DNA of 64,000 bases from Brachionus rotundiformis (Eukaryota > Rotifera > Eurotatoria > Ploima > Brachionidae), in contig JAESIW010000064.1 in the NCBI GenBank assembly GCA_016802295.1, positions 186,001 through 250,000 on the forward strand. The letters run 5' to 3'. Below the pieces are notes generated by a model. The model searched no databases. It was not told the DNA's origin and worked only from the letters and a program-made list of their open reading frames with translations. Made by a program: the position numbers and the translations under genes. Below are positions 12,101 through 23,900 of this stretch, one piece after another. Every line of letters begins with the position of its first letter. The first letter of the stretch is position 1.

Positions 12101-15100
12101 GCTAAAATCGAGCAGTATTTACTTGAAAAGTCTCGATTGGTATCGCAGGCAAAGGAAGAACGAAACTACCATATTTTCTATTGCATGCTCCTAGGTCTTT
12201 CACATGACGAAAGAAACTCTCTTTGCCTGACCAAACCAAGTGACTATGAGTATTTGCGTCGCGGAGAGAGTGCTGAATGCGAGGGCAGAGATGACTCAGC
12301 TGAATTTGCCAATATAAGATCAGCATGCAAAGTATTAACCTTCTCCGACGACGAAATCTGGAACATAATGAAACTTTTAGCGGCCATTTTGCACATTGGA
12401 AACATAAAATACAAAGCAACGGCCATCAACAATCTAGACGCTACTGAAATAACTAACAAAAAAGTTGTGGACATTGTTGCCGAGCTGCTTCAATTCTCGC
12501 CTCGAGACCTCATAATAGCTCTTACCACTAAAACTATTTTTACCTCAGGTGAAACAGTCACCTCAACATTGGCCCAGCATCAGTCAATCGATGTACGTGA
12601 TGCGTTTGTCAAGGGAATCTATGGCAGATTGTTTATTTGGATAGTGGACAAAATAAACGCAGCAATTTACAAGCCCAAGGATCCGGGCGGATACCGAAAA
12701 TCAATTGGAGTACTTGACATATTTGGTTTTGAAAACTTTGAGAACAATTCTTTTGAACAATTGTGCATTAACTATGCCAATGAAAACCTACAGCAGTTTT
12801 TTGTCCAGCACATATTCAAACTAGAACAAGAGGAATACAATAATGAGAATATAAATTGGAAAAATATTGAATTTATTGACAACCAGGAGATACTGGACAT
12901 GATTGCTGTCAAGCCAATGAACATAATGGCTCTTATTGACGAAGAGAGCAAATTTCCCAAAGGGACAGACTTTAGTTGTTTGGAAAAGTTGCATAAATTT
13001 CACTCAAATCACAAAAATTACATCAAGCCAAAGTCATCGGCCAAACACTCTTTTGGCTTAACTCACTTTGCTGGCAATGTTGAGTACAATGTGAGCGGAT
13101 TTTTGGAAAAGAATAGAGACACATTTAGCAGTGATTTAATGCAATTAATTCAAACATCAGAGAATAAATTCTTGACCAATCTATTTACCAGTGACATGCA
13201 AATTGGTTCAGAAACTCGCAAGCGAACACCTACTTTAGGCGCTCAATTCAAAAAATCACTTGACTCCCTAATGGCTACACTGAACTCATGTTCACCATTT
13301 TTTGTCCGATGCATCAAGCCAAACGAGTACAAAAAGTCACTCATGTTTGACCGTCAATTAGTGGTCAGACAACTCAGGTACTCGGGCATGATGGAAACAA
13401 TTCGAATAAGACGAGCTGGTTATCCCATTAGACATGCATATACAGATTTTGTTGACCGATACAGAATACTTTTAGACGGGGTTATGCCATCGCATAAAGA
13501 AGACTGCCGCGAAGCCTCGGCAAAAATTTGCCGAGCTGTATTGGCCAACACCGACTATCAATTGGGCAAAACAAAGGTCTTCCTCAAAGACGCCCAAGAT
13601 GTATATTTGGAACAGCTCAGAGAACAAGTGCTTGCCAAGAAAATACTAATATTGCAAAAGTGTATTCGTGGATGGGCACAAAGGCGAAAGTTTAGTAGAT
13701 ACAAGGAGAGCAGTTTGGTAATTCAGGCCTACTGGAGAGGTTACCTACAGCGTAGAAAATTCAAAGCCATGCGAATGGGCTTTATGAGACTGCAAGCAAT
13801 GTACCAAGCTCGTCTTTTGACTCATAGATACAACATCCTAAGGAATAAGATCACCAATTTGCAGAGATTCTGTAGGGGCTATTTGGCCAGACAGAATTAT
13901 CAGCGTAAATTGAGCGCTATTCTGGTAATTCAGGCTGGTGTGCGTAAATTTATAGCTCAAAAAAATTACAGACGAATGAGGATCGAAAGCGAAAAGAGAA
14001 TGGAGGTGGAGAGGTTTAAGCTTGAGGAGGAAAAGAGGCTTCAGTTGCAAGTGGGAGCCAAAAGAGCCAAGCAAGAGGCTGAGAAGTCCTATAACGAAAG
14101 AATTCAGCAGTTGGAAATGGAGAGACGAGAATTCGAAAAGAGAGAAAGAGATGAGGCGCGAAAAAAGAGAGCATTGATTATGAACGCAAAGCATAATCAG
14201 AATGATTTTACCAAAGATGACACCAATCTTGTCGATGAAATGTTTTCGACAATACTACCACATCAAAATGCTGTCGGATACCAAGGAGAATTGATTGTGG
14301 ATAGCATACCAAGACCAATAGCGGATGAAAATTTGGACGAGTATGTCTTTTCCAAATTCGCAGCTACTTATTTCCAAGGCAATGCAACTCCTGAGTACAC
14401 AAAAAAACCTCTAAAACAGTCGTTGCTCCCGCTTAAGTCAGAGGGTGATCAACTAGCCGCACTAGCTGTTTGGATTACTATTCTGAGATTCATGGGCGAT
14501 CTGCCTGATTTCAAAATATTGAATTCTTCTGATGGAAGAAGTAATAGGGTAAATTGTTTTTTAATATTTGGTATTTTTACCCAAAAATAATTATTTTTTT
14601 TAATTTAGGATAATACCTCGGTAATGTCAAAGATCTATTCTACTTTGGGAAGAAAATTTAATAAAAAGGACCTTGAAGAAGCCCAAAAAATGAGTGAAGA
14701 AATAGTTAGTACTTTTTAATTTTAATAAATTAATAAAATCATTCTAATTTGGATATTTTTTCTCGAATAAATAATTCATTTTAAAATAAAATTTAAACTA
14801 GCGATCAAAATAAGTTGTAGAATTAATAAAATTTTGATAGTAATTATTATAGTACCATATTATTTATTTGATCATATTGAAAAATTAAATAAAGTAAATG
14901 TTAAAAATTTACAAAAAAACATATGTATTTTTTTAAATATGTTTTATAATGAATATTTTTATTATTTTATTAATTGATATTTTTTTTTATCTAAATTTAA
15001 TTATTTTCAAGGAAAATTTACCAAATCAGCCGATTAAAATAAAAAATAGAAGTGTAAAAAAAAAACTGGTAAGCTTGACGCTTAAAAAACGATCCAAACT

Positions 15101-18100
15101 GACCGAGGAAGTTGCCAGCAAACTCCGTGACAATCAAATTGAGTACAAAACAAGCGGTGGCAATCCATTTTTAGACGAAAGACCTACCACAAATTTGGAA
15201 AAGCTTCACTTCATAGTCGGAATTGGTATCCTCCGTCCTGAGCTCAGAGATGAAATCTATTGCCAAATATGCAAACAATTAAACTCCAATTCAAACAAAA
15301 ACAGTCATGCTCGTGGTTGGATCCTGCTTTCTCTTTGCGTTGGCTGTTTCGCTCCATCTGACAAATTTGTCAAATATCTCCGTAATTTTATTCAAAAAGG
15401 ACCTCCTGGCTACGCTCCATACTGTGACGAGCGGTTACAGAGAACCTTTATAAATGGTCCACGAAGTCAGCCACCATCATGGCTTGAACTGCAAGCCACC
15501 AAATCAAAAAAGCCACTCATGTTGCCAATAACGTTTATGGACGGAAATACCAAGACCTTGTATGCCGATTCAGCAACCACTGCTAGAGAACTATGCGATG
15601 CCCTGAGTGACAAAATCGGTCTAAAGGACCGGTTTGGCTTTTCACTTTATATAGCTTTGTTTGACAAAGTATCATCTTTAGGCAGTGGCGGTGATCACGT
15701 GATGGATGCTATTAGCCAATGTGAACAGTACGCCAAAGAGCAAGGTGCGCAGGAAAGAAATGCTCCATGGCGTCTTTTTTTTCGCAAAGAAATTTTTGCT
15801 CCATGGCACAATCCAAACGAAGACCCGGTTGCTACCAATCTCATATACCAACAAGTTGTTAGAGGCATTAAATTTGGTGAATACCGATGCGATAAGGAAG
15901 AGGATCTAGCCATGATCGCTGCACAACAGTATTACATAGATTACGGCGAGCTTTTGAATCTAGAACGTCTACAAGCTTTGCTACCAAGCTATTGCATACC
16001 AGACTATTACTTGAACAGTGGTTCGACTAAGACAATCGACAAATGGGTACAATCAGTTGCCAATGCTCACAAGAAAAGTTATTATCCGCGTGAAAGAGTA
16101 CCGCCAATTAAAGTTAAGGAAGACATTGTAAACTATGCCATGTACAAATGGCCACTATTATTCTCCAGATTCTATGAAGCCTATCGCTTCAGTGGACCAA
16201 GTCTACCCAAAAATGATGTCATTATTGCCGTCAATTGGACTGGAGTTTATGTTGTTGATGATCAGGAGCAAGTTTTGTTGGAGTTTTCGTTCCCCGAAAT
16301 TACTTCGGTCTCCACTACCAAAGCTGGAAAGAGCCATTCTCAAAATTTCACCCTATCCACCATCAAAGGCGATGATTACACATTTACATCAAGTAATTCG
16401 GATGATATTAGAGAATTGGTAGTTTCGTTTCTCGAAGGCCTAAAACGAAAGTCCAGATATGTCATTGCTTTACAGGACTACAACCCGCCGGACAAATCCG
16501 GAAATTATTTGACTCTTCAAAAAGGAGATTTGATTATTCTTCAACAAGAGAGCTCTGACGCCTACTCGACAGGCTGGTGCTTTGGTGAAAATGACAGGTC
16601 TGGCAAGAAAGGAGACTTTCCTGCCGAATGTGTTTATCTTTTGCCAACTATGAACAAACCACCTAGTGAAATATTGCAATTGTTTGCCTTACAATCACTA
16701 GAGAAGGCCAATGAAATAATCACCGCTAACCAAATCCAACAGTCCATATCGGAAAGTGACAAGGGCCATACTTTAGAACAATATTCCTATGATCATTTCC
16801 GGTAAGTTGACTTTTAATAAATTAATTATAAAAAAAAATTTTTAAAAATTTGTTTTCAGAGTTCAACCAAAAAAAACATGGACAAACACATTTAGCAGAC
16901 GTGGTGATCGTCTATGGGCTTACCAAAAGGAACCACTTAAACAGCCTTTGTTGAAAAAATTGGTCGGCAAAACTGAGCTTGCTGACGAGGCCTGCGAGTG
17001 TTTCCTGAACATACTCAAATATATGGGCGATCATCCCTCAACTAGAAAGAGAATGGGAAATGAATTGACTGATAACATTTTCGAACCACCTTTGAAAAAT
17101 GAGATACTAAAAGATGAGATCTATTGCCAATTATTGAAACAGTTGACAGATAATAGGAATAAAACAAGTGAAGAACGCGGATGGGAATTGTTATGGCTGG
17201 CCACAGGCTGTTTTGCTCCGAGTGCAGCTTTGCAGAAAGAGGTTGCTCTATTTTTGCGCACAAGACGCAACCAGTTTGCTCCCGATTGTTCCATTCGTTT
17301 GCAAAAGACCATGAAGTAAGTTTGAATATTTTTAAATTAAGTTTATTTTCAATAAAAAAACATAAATTGAAAAATTATTCTATGAAATTTTGAGAAAAAA
17401 ATTTTTTAACCAATTATTTGCCAAAATAAAAAAAATTATTTGCTTAGAAATGGTCAACGTAAATATCCACCACATCAGGTTGAAGTAGAAGCAATACAGC
17501 ATAAAACAACTCAAATATTCCACAAAGTATATTTCCCCAATGACACAGATGAAGCTTTTGAGGTAGACTCGAGTACCAGAGCCAAAGACTTTTGTCAGAG
17601 TATTGCCGACCGTCTTAACTTAAAGTCGGCCGAAGGTTTCAGCTTATTTGTGAAAATATCCGATAAAGTGATCAGTGTTCCAGAGGCTGATTTCTTTTTT
17701 GATTTTGTAAGACATCTTACCGACTGGATTAAGAAAGCTAGAACAACCAAAGATGGATCAACGCCTAAATTTACCTATCAAGTGTTTTTCATGAGAAAAT
17801 TATGGACAAATATCGTACCAGGAAAGGACCGAAATGCTGACATAATTTTCCATTATCATCAAGAATTGCCCAAATTACTCCGTGGATACCACAAGTGCCG
17901 AGTAGATGAGGCAGTAGAATTGGCTTCATACATTTACCGAGTTCGCTTTGGTGATGAAACTTCTCAGCTGGAAAATATACCGTAAATTACAACTAAAATA
18001 TGATGAAATAAAATTTCTTAAGAGTTTTTTTTTCTATAAAGTAAACTTTTGAAAGACCTGGTGCCGATGGATTTGCTGAAGGTTTTACCAGCTGATGAAT

Positions 18101-18560
18101 GGAAAAAGAATATTTCAATGGCTTATCACAAGCATTCGGTTCGAAATAAAGATGATGCCAAAATAAAGTTTTTGGATATAATCTACCAGTGGCCGACATT
18201 TGGATCAGCTTTTTTTGAAGTTAAGCAATCGACCGAACCGAACTACCCTGACATTTTATTAATTGCCATAAATAAAAATGGTGTCAATTTGATCCATCCA
18301 CAGACCAAAGAAATTCTTATTTGTCATCAATTTACCAAGATTTCGAACTGGAGCAGTGGCAATACATACTTTCACATGACCATTGGAAATTTGGTTCGTG
18401 GCAGCAAGCTTCTTTGCGAAACATCATTGGTAAGATTTTGAAAAAAAATTTATTTGTCATATTAATTTTTTGTATCTTAAAGGGTTACAAAATGGATGAT
18501 TTGCTCACCAGCTATATTAGTTTATTATTAACGAATTTAAACAAACAACGAAGTTTTTAG
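9185..18560 (+). CDS. MYO7A: Myosin VIIa heavy chain, complete, 9 exons
   Basis: Exons: 9185-9202, 11002-11262, 11699-14548, 14609-14704, 15012-16801, 16860-17315, 17448-17981, 18042-18429 and 18483-18560. They give 2156 residues, against about 2200 in vertebrates. Order: motor domain (P-loop GESGAGKT at about residue 156, DIFGFENF relay, actin-binding loops), five IQ motifs (about 741-858), a charged single-alpha-helix segment (about 858-920), MyTH4 (about 974-1232), FERM, SH3 (about 1555-1622), second MyTH4 (about 1672-1823) and second FERM to the C-terminus (GYKMDDLLTSYI). The family moves on actin and tensions adhesion complexes in stereocilia and microvilli. The tiny first exon (MSIIAK, then GTAAGT) is inferred: it is in phase and matches the short N-terminus usual before GDYVW. 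Intron 1 is about 1.8 kb. The identification is secure; the first exon less so. Confidence 0.97.
10670..10939 (+). CDS. Candidate alternative first coding exon of myosin VIIa
   Basis: Inside the first myosin intron, an ATG at 10670 opens 90 codons and ends at a possible donor (GTGACA at 10940). That donor is phase 0, the phase of the GDYVW exon at 11002, so splicing would remove a 62-base intron of the usual size here. The result would be a myosin VIIa isoform with about 90 extra residues in place of MSIIAK. The segment is Ser/Thr-rich (for example SGSLNSSVNSMEYSG), has no recognised domain and is less AT-rich than the flanking intron. An in-frame TAA lies just before the ATG. Mammalian MYO7A also has isoforms differing at the N-terminus, by a much shorter segment. 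It could instead be a chance open frame. Confidence 0.45.
11404..11500. repeat. Tandem 43-base duplication in a myosin intron
   Basis: The unit begins GTGAAAAAA and runs through a T tract to GTTTAATTAATTA. It occurs at 11404 and again at 11447, with the start of a third copy at 11490. The copies look near-identical, so the duplication is probably recent. It lies in the intron between the second and third coding exons. Confidence 0.85.
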
Positions 18561-19802
18561 AATTACTATGGTTATTTAATGTATATTTTTCCCCAATATT
18601 TTTCCAAAATGGCATAAATTCCAATAATGTATTATAAAAATCATACCAAATAATTTACTTATTTAAATCCTAATAATTAATCACTAGATTTAGAGACACT
18701 TTTTTTTCAAATATTTTTTAACATAAAATTTAGCTTTTATCTATTTATTTATAAATTCTTTTTTTATAGGAATTTAATTCAACGAGTTTTTAAAACTATA
18801 TTTATGATAATAAAATTTTTCAATAAATTTAAAAATAATTGCATAAATTAATCTTTTTTTAATATGATGTTTTATCAAGAATAATTTTTAATATTGATTT
18901 TGTCGAAAAGCATCTTTTTCGTTCTGGCCATTGAAACGAGAAAAGATTGGCAAAAAAAAAACAATTATTACAACATACAACATACTTATGGATCTGCAAG
19001 TGGCAAAAGAGTGTTTCTAAAAAATTCAAATGGAACTAAAAAAGAGGTCTAATTTTTCTTTAAATGTATTTTTATCTGAAAGAAAAATAAGCATAAAATA
19101 AGTATCTTTTTAATTATTTTCAATTGTTTGTATTATTTGTTTATTTACAAAACTGTCAATTCGTCTGGGCTCAAACTCAGGCTTGAGATGGTTCAGTTTA
19201 AGATGAAAATATTAAATCTAACAATCGTAGAATAAAAAAACTTAAAACTGGTGTCTTTTTGAGTGATGCTCTGAAGAATGAAGGCAAATACTTTTCTTTA
19301 AAAATGAAAAATCTCAAATATTTGAAAATATTTTCGGTCTCAAAAAATATAAAAAAATCTAAAGGAAGTGAAAAATGGTTTGTTTCTTTTATTATCATAA
19401 TATACTGATACAAAGCCCTAAAGCTTTTTTTATCTAGTATTTTTATTTAAATTGATACGAGTCTATAACTTTCTTAACTTGGATAAATAATTTTCTAGAT
19501 TTTTTTTGGCAAAATTATTGATAACTAAATTAAAACGCATTTAATTCATTTTTGTTTAATTTGTTTTTTAGATAATGTCTCATTTGATTCAGAATTCTAA
19601 AAAATATCTCGAAGCCCTGAAAATACAATAAAAAATTCACATTTAAAATAATAAAATCAAATTTTAGTAAATTATTTAAAATCATGATTTATTATCTTTA
19701 AAAAAATATTATTCATGGTAAATTAGTTACACCTTAATTGGGATATTTACGCACATATTTTTTAGCAAAAATAAAAATTTAAAGAAATATATTTTAAAAA
19801 TT
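18561..19802. other. Intergenic; likely myosin polyadenylation signals at 18809-18827
   Basis: Two AATAAA hexamers (18809-18814 and 18822-18827) lie about 250 bases after the myosin stop and are the best 3'-end candidates. For the convergent PAQR gene, AATAAA on the minus strand overlaps its stop (19807-19802) and occurs again at 19693-19688. No other feature is supported. Confidence 0.5.
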
Positions 19803-20969
19803 TTATTCATTTTTATGATCAATATTTGTCAATTTAAATTTTTTATCAATATTTTTTCTCTTATTCCACGGATTAAAGTATACTGCCTTATAGTAATAAT
19901 AAACTAAAATCAAAATATTTGCTAGCAAACAAATTATCATTATTTTTGAATTCGCTATCTTGGAATCAATAATTGGAACAGTCGAGTAGCCAAAGCTTGA
20001 TCGATCAAACATTTGACCATGTACCATTTCAATTAGGTGTTTCATGTCATACTTTAGGGCCGTATACTGTGACAATGAGCAAACAAATGACGTAATATGG
20101 AATATTTGGTGACTTTGGCCAATGATATCAAATTTTCCGGGCCAAAATCTCTCCGGCACATGTGTAGTGTACAAAAAAGCGCTGCTCAATGCTGCTAGAA
20201 ATTGAATTAGATAAAATAAATCTGAACCTATCTTAAACAAAAAATAATTATCATGATGCACTACCTTAATCTCAGACGAAGATGACAAAAATGAAAATAT
20301 AAAGCTTAAATTTTTAAAAGTATTAGGATGGTAAAAATATATATAGCGGTAGAAAAGTGGTAAATTAACAAAAACATACTGAATTATGAACGACAAAGTT
20401 CGTAGGACGCTTCTCTGAAGCGGAGAAATAATAAACCTAGAAGTGCTTGACATTACATTGGCAACGAGAGAAACAACCAAAACCATTAGGATATAGTAGT
20501 CAAATAATTTGTTCTTTTGACTGGAATTGATTGTCGAAAGAGTGTACGACTTGTAAGCGATTGCACAGCCCATACCGTAAACACTTATGCTTAGATAGTC
20601 CAGGATAAAGCAGACATGTCTTGCTATAGGTGACATACAGTTAAGCATGTGAGCCAAACTGCTCATTAACAAATAGAAGCATATTGTAGACAAATAGACT
20701 AAAAGTGGATAAGATAGATAATCATTTATTAGCTCATTGGTGAATAGATTTTTCAGCAAGATTCCCAATGTAATCAAAAATGGTACAAAATGTGTCCAAA
20801 AATTTATCGATTCGTTGTTATTTAGGCAAAATATTGACTTAAAACAAGACCTAAATGAGCTATTTGGATTTCGGTAGCCTGTATAAATAAACAACTCTTG
20901 GAACTCCTTGGGAACTTGCTTGTGATTGAGGTAGCGGTACTTTTTGCTGCATGAATGCTTTGATTCCAT
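19803..20969 (-). CDS. PAQR-family membrane receptor (membrane progestin receptor-like)
   Basis: A single uninterrupted 388-residue frame. It has the PAQR signature: an N-terminal FIYTGYR segment, NNESINFWTH before the first membrane helix, then S103-x3-H107 and D124, and the closing H287-x3-H291 (GQSHQIFH). These residues form the zinc site of the family. Seven to eight hydrophobic helices follow the expected spacing, with a final helix near residues 350-368. The long form with this motif set resembles the progestin-receptor class (PAQR5/7/8) more than adiponectin receptors, but the exact member cannot be fixed by eye. On the minus strand a TTTTTTAG acceptor (21013-21012) lies 42 bases before the ATG, and an out-of-frame upstream ATG sits in the leader. 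Family assignment is strong; the ligand is unknown. Confidence 0.9.
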   Translation of the reverse strand: MESKHSCSKKYRYLNHKQVPKEFQELFIYTGYRNPNSSFRSCFKSIFCLNNNESINFWTHFVPFLITLGILLKNLFTNELINDYLSYPLLVYLSTICFYLLMSSLAHMLNCMSPIARHVCFILDYLSISVYGMGCAIAYKSYTLSTINSSQKNKLFDYYILMVLVVSLVANVMSSTSRFIISPLQRSVLRTLSFIIQYVFVNLPLFYRYIYFYHPNTFKNLSFIFSFLSSSSEIKVVHHDNYFLFKIGSDLFYLIQFLAALSSAFLYTTHVPERFWPGKFDIIGQSHQIFHITSFVCSLSQYTALKYDMKHLIEMVHGQMFDRSSFGYSTVPIIDSKIANSKIMIICLLANILILVYYYYKAVYFNPWNKRKNIDKKFKLTNIDHKNE

Positions 20970-23900
20970 TTAAGTTCGAATAAGTTTGATTAGTGTTCAT
21001 TGACGAATTGTCTAAAAAAGTAATTTTTTTATAAAAATATCATTTACACTCAATAAAAGTAATATTAGTTTTCAATGGTATCCTTAAAATACATTGGCAA
21101 TTTCTAAGGAACATATTTAAAGGGAATAGCATACAAACTAATGTAACTAATGTACTTTGAATAAGTTATTGATTTATAATTAGAAAAACATATTTTTAAT
21201 ATAATAAATTTAATCAACTCTAGGAAAAATTAAATTAATACTTAATGTTATTAGGTAATTTTAATCGGGCAAAAAACATCTCGGAAGGTAAAATTTATTC
21301 AGAAATTAATTTTTAAAATGGGTAAAAGCTAACTTTATATTTAATTAATTTAGATATTTTGATCTATGTAGATCTAAATTTTAGAAATTTATGCAAAAAA
21401 TCTGAATTTCAAATCTAATTTGGAAAGATAAAGCTAGTTTTTTACAGTGACACAAATTCAAACTATCATAATATTTAATTGCTATATAGAAATAATGAAT
21501 TTCTCAAATTATGAATTAAAGAAAAATATTAATTGATTTATAATTTTAAATTAAAATCCCTCTTATTACCTGTACAAAATTTAAACTTTTTTTTTATTAA
21601 GATTTAAGAAAATGTCATTACAAAAAATCTAAACTTTTGATAAATTATTACTAACACATTTTCTAATGAAAAAAATATATACATGCTGTGGCTAAAGGTT
21701 GTAAGAGATTATATTTTTTATCTTAAAACTAAAATATCTTTTAAATTTAGCTTAAGTAATAAATTATGGATAAATTTAACCAAAGGGTTGTAAAAATAAT
21801 TCTCTTTCTGAAGCAACAATCTAACTTAATTAGAAAAATTTAATTTTAACATCAAAAAAATAAATTAAATTCATAAGAGTAATGTTTTATTCAAATGTTC
21901 ATTGAAAACAAATTTAATTAGAAAATAAGCTTTTAAAAAAAATTTCGTCATTTAATGAAAAATATTGAAATACTTTATAAAATGATACGATCCTGACTTT
22001 TTTTAGTGAAACGATTTTGTTATCAGTATTTAAATTGAGTATGAAGTATGATAGGTAAAGATGGTCTTAGTAACAAACATTGAAAGAATAAATGATTTAT
22101 GTTAAACTTTTTTTATTTATAAAAATCTATCGATTATAATTTAAATATTTTCCCAATAAATTTAATTAAAATTTGCGGAAAATGTTGCGAAAATAAAATC
22201 CAACGGATTTGAGTAATTTAATATTTTGGAAAAAATTGCTTCGAAAAAAGCTTAAGAATTTGTAGAAAACTAACTTGGTAAAATTTAATTTCAAATTTAT
22301 TCATTTAGGCTCAAAAATAATTATCATATAAATGAGAATTTGTAAATAAAACAAAAAACCTTAAAAACTCCAGGCTCTGAATAAGCTAGAATAGCTTAAA
22401 AAAATTCAACTAAAGATCTTTATTTAACTATACTTTAATTTAATTGATAAAATAATTAATCTCAAGATAAATGTGATTTAATTCTTTAATATTTTTTAAA
22501 TATGCCAATCAATCAAGTATTCCATTGGGCTTATTTAGTTTTTTTTTATGACAAAGTTTTCCTCATTCCATTAATAATTTAAAATGCAAAAAAAAAATTT
22601 TAACTGCGCATTTTTATTTTATAAAAAATGTCTAAAAGTATATCAAATTTTAAAAAAGATTTTATACAAGATTAAATTAATAATTCATAAGATTGGAAAT
22701 TTGAAGAAAAACTAATAACTTATATTGTCATCTTAAAATCTTAATTATTTACTTTGTTCTGTTGCAAGGTCTCCAGAGATATTAAATTATTTTATTAATT
22801 TAAAGCATTTATGACCAAAATTTAAAAAAATCAACCTCAAATTAAAAGTCTTGTTATCTATTGGCCTTGAAAAAAGAAGACGATATTGGTAAACTAAAAC
22901 AAGGGAAGACTGATATACCTGTTTGAAAATAATGTAAGTTGTAATTGCCCTAAGGGTGCATCTATTTAGTGATAGAAAAAATTATTTTCCTTTTATGATC
23001 GAATGGATACAAGCCGAGAAGCATTAACTCTCCATTAGTTTCTTTTTTTTACAAATAAACTCTCAGATGCTTGACTAATATTGCCACAGTAGTTAAACAA
23101 AACGAAATTTAAGGAACTTAAAACTCGGCATATAAAGTTATAAACTACTAGTTATATAAAATTTTTTATACCAATTCCAAATAAAATATTTTCTAAGGTA
23201 AAAATGAATACAGAAGAAAACTTTTGTGGCGGTTAAAAAATGTCAGTAATTATCTACGATGTATAATTAATTGTTTAGCAGACGATTTAGAAAATTGGAA
23301 TTTTAATTTAATTTATAAATGAACTGTTTATTTTTTTTTAATAAAAGTTAATTGACTTGAAATTGAATTTTATGATTTTCAAATTAAAATTATGAAAATT
23401 TACCTTTTAAATAAGCTAGTTAGTTAAATTTTATGTTTAGATTCTTCTAAAATGTTATGGATATTCTTTATTTATTATTTAAATATTTTTTTGAAGAAAT
23501 ACCGGTCCTTCAGAATGGGTCTTAGTGCTTCTCTTCAGCTTAATAAATATTCTCAAGTAAACCCTTTAATTTTATTTCTATTTGAATTAATAAAAAAAGA
23601 GAGATATAAAAACATTATCGATAGATAATAGAGAATCTATTTCCTTTTGATTAAGTTCAAAGTTTGCTTAGTAATTTTTTGTTGATAGCATAATTTTAAT
23701 ATTATTATATTCATAGAAAACTTGTGTAACTATTAATTCATATAAGTTTTAAGTTAGGTTAAATATTAGTAGTAAATCTTATAAAAAAAAAAGTTAATAT
23801 TCACATAAAACGCTCACAGTGTGTTTCTCTATCTTATGAAGCATAAATGACTTAGCGAGTCATCCAGAAAAAATTTTAATCTATCTTTGTGCTAATTGCA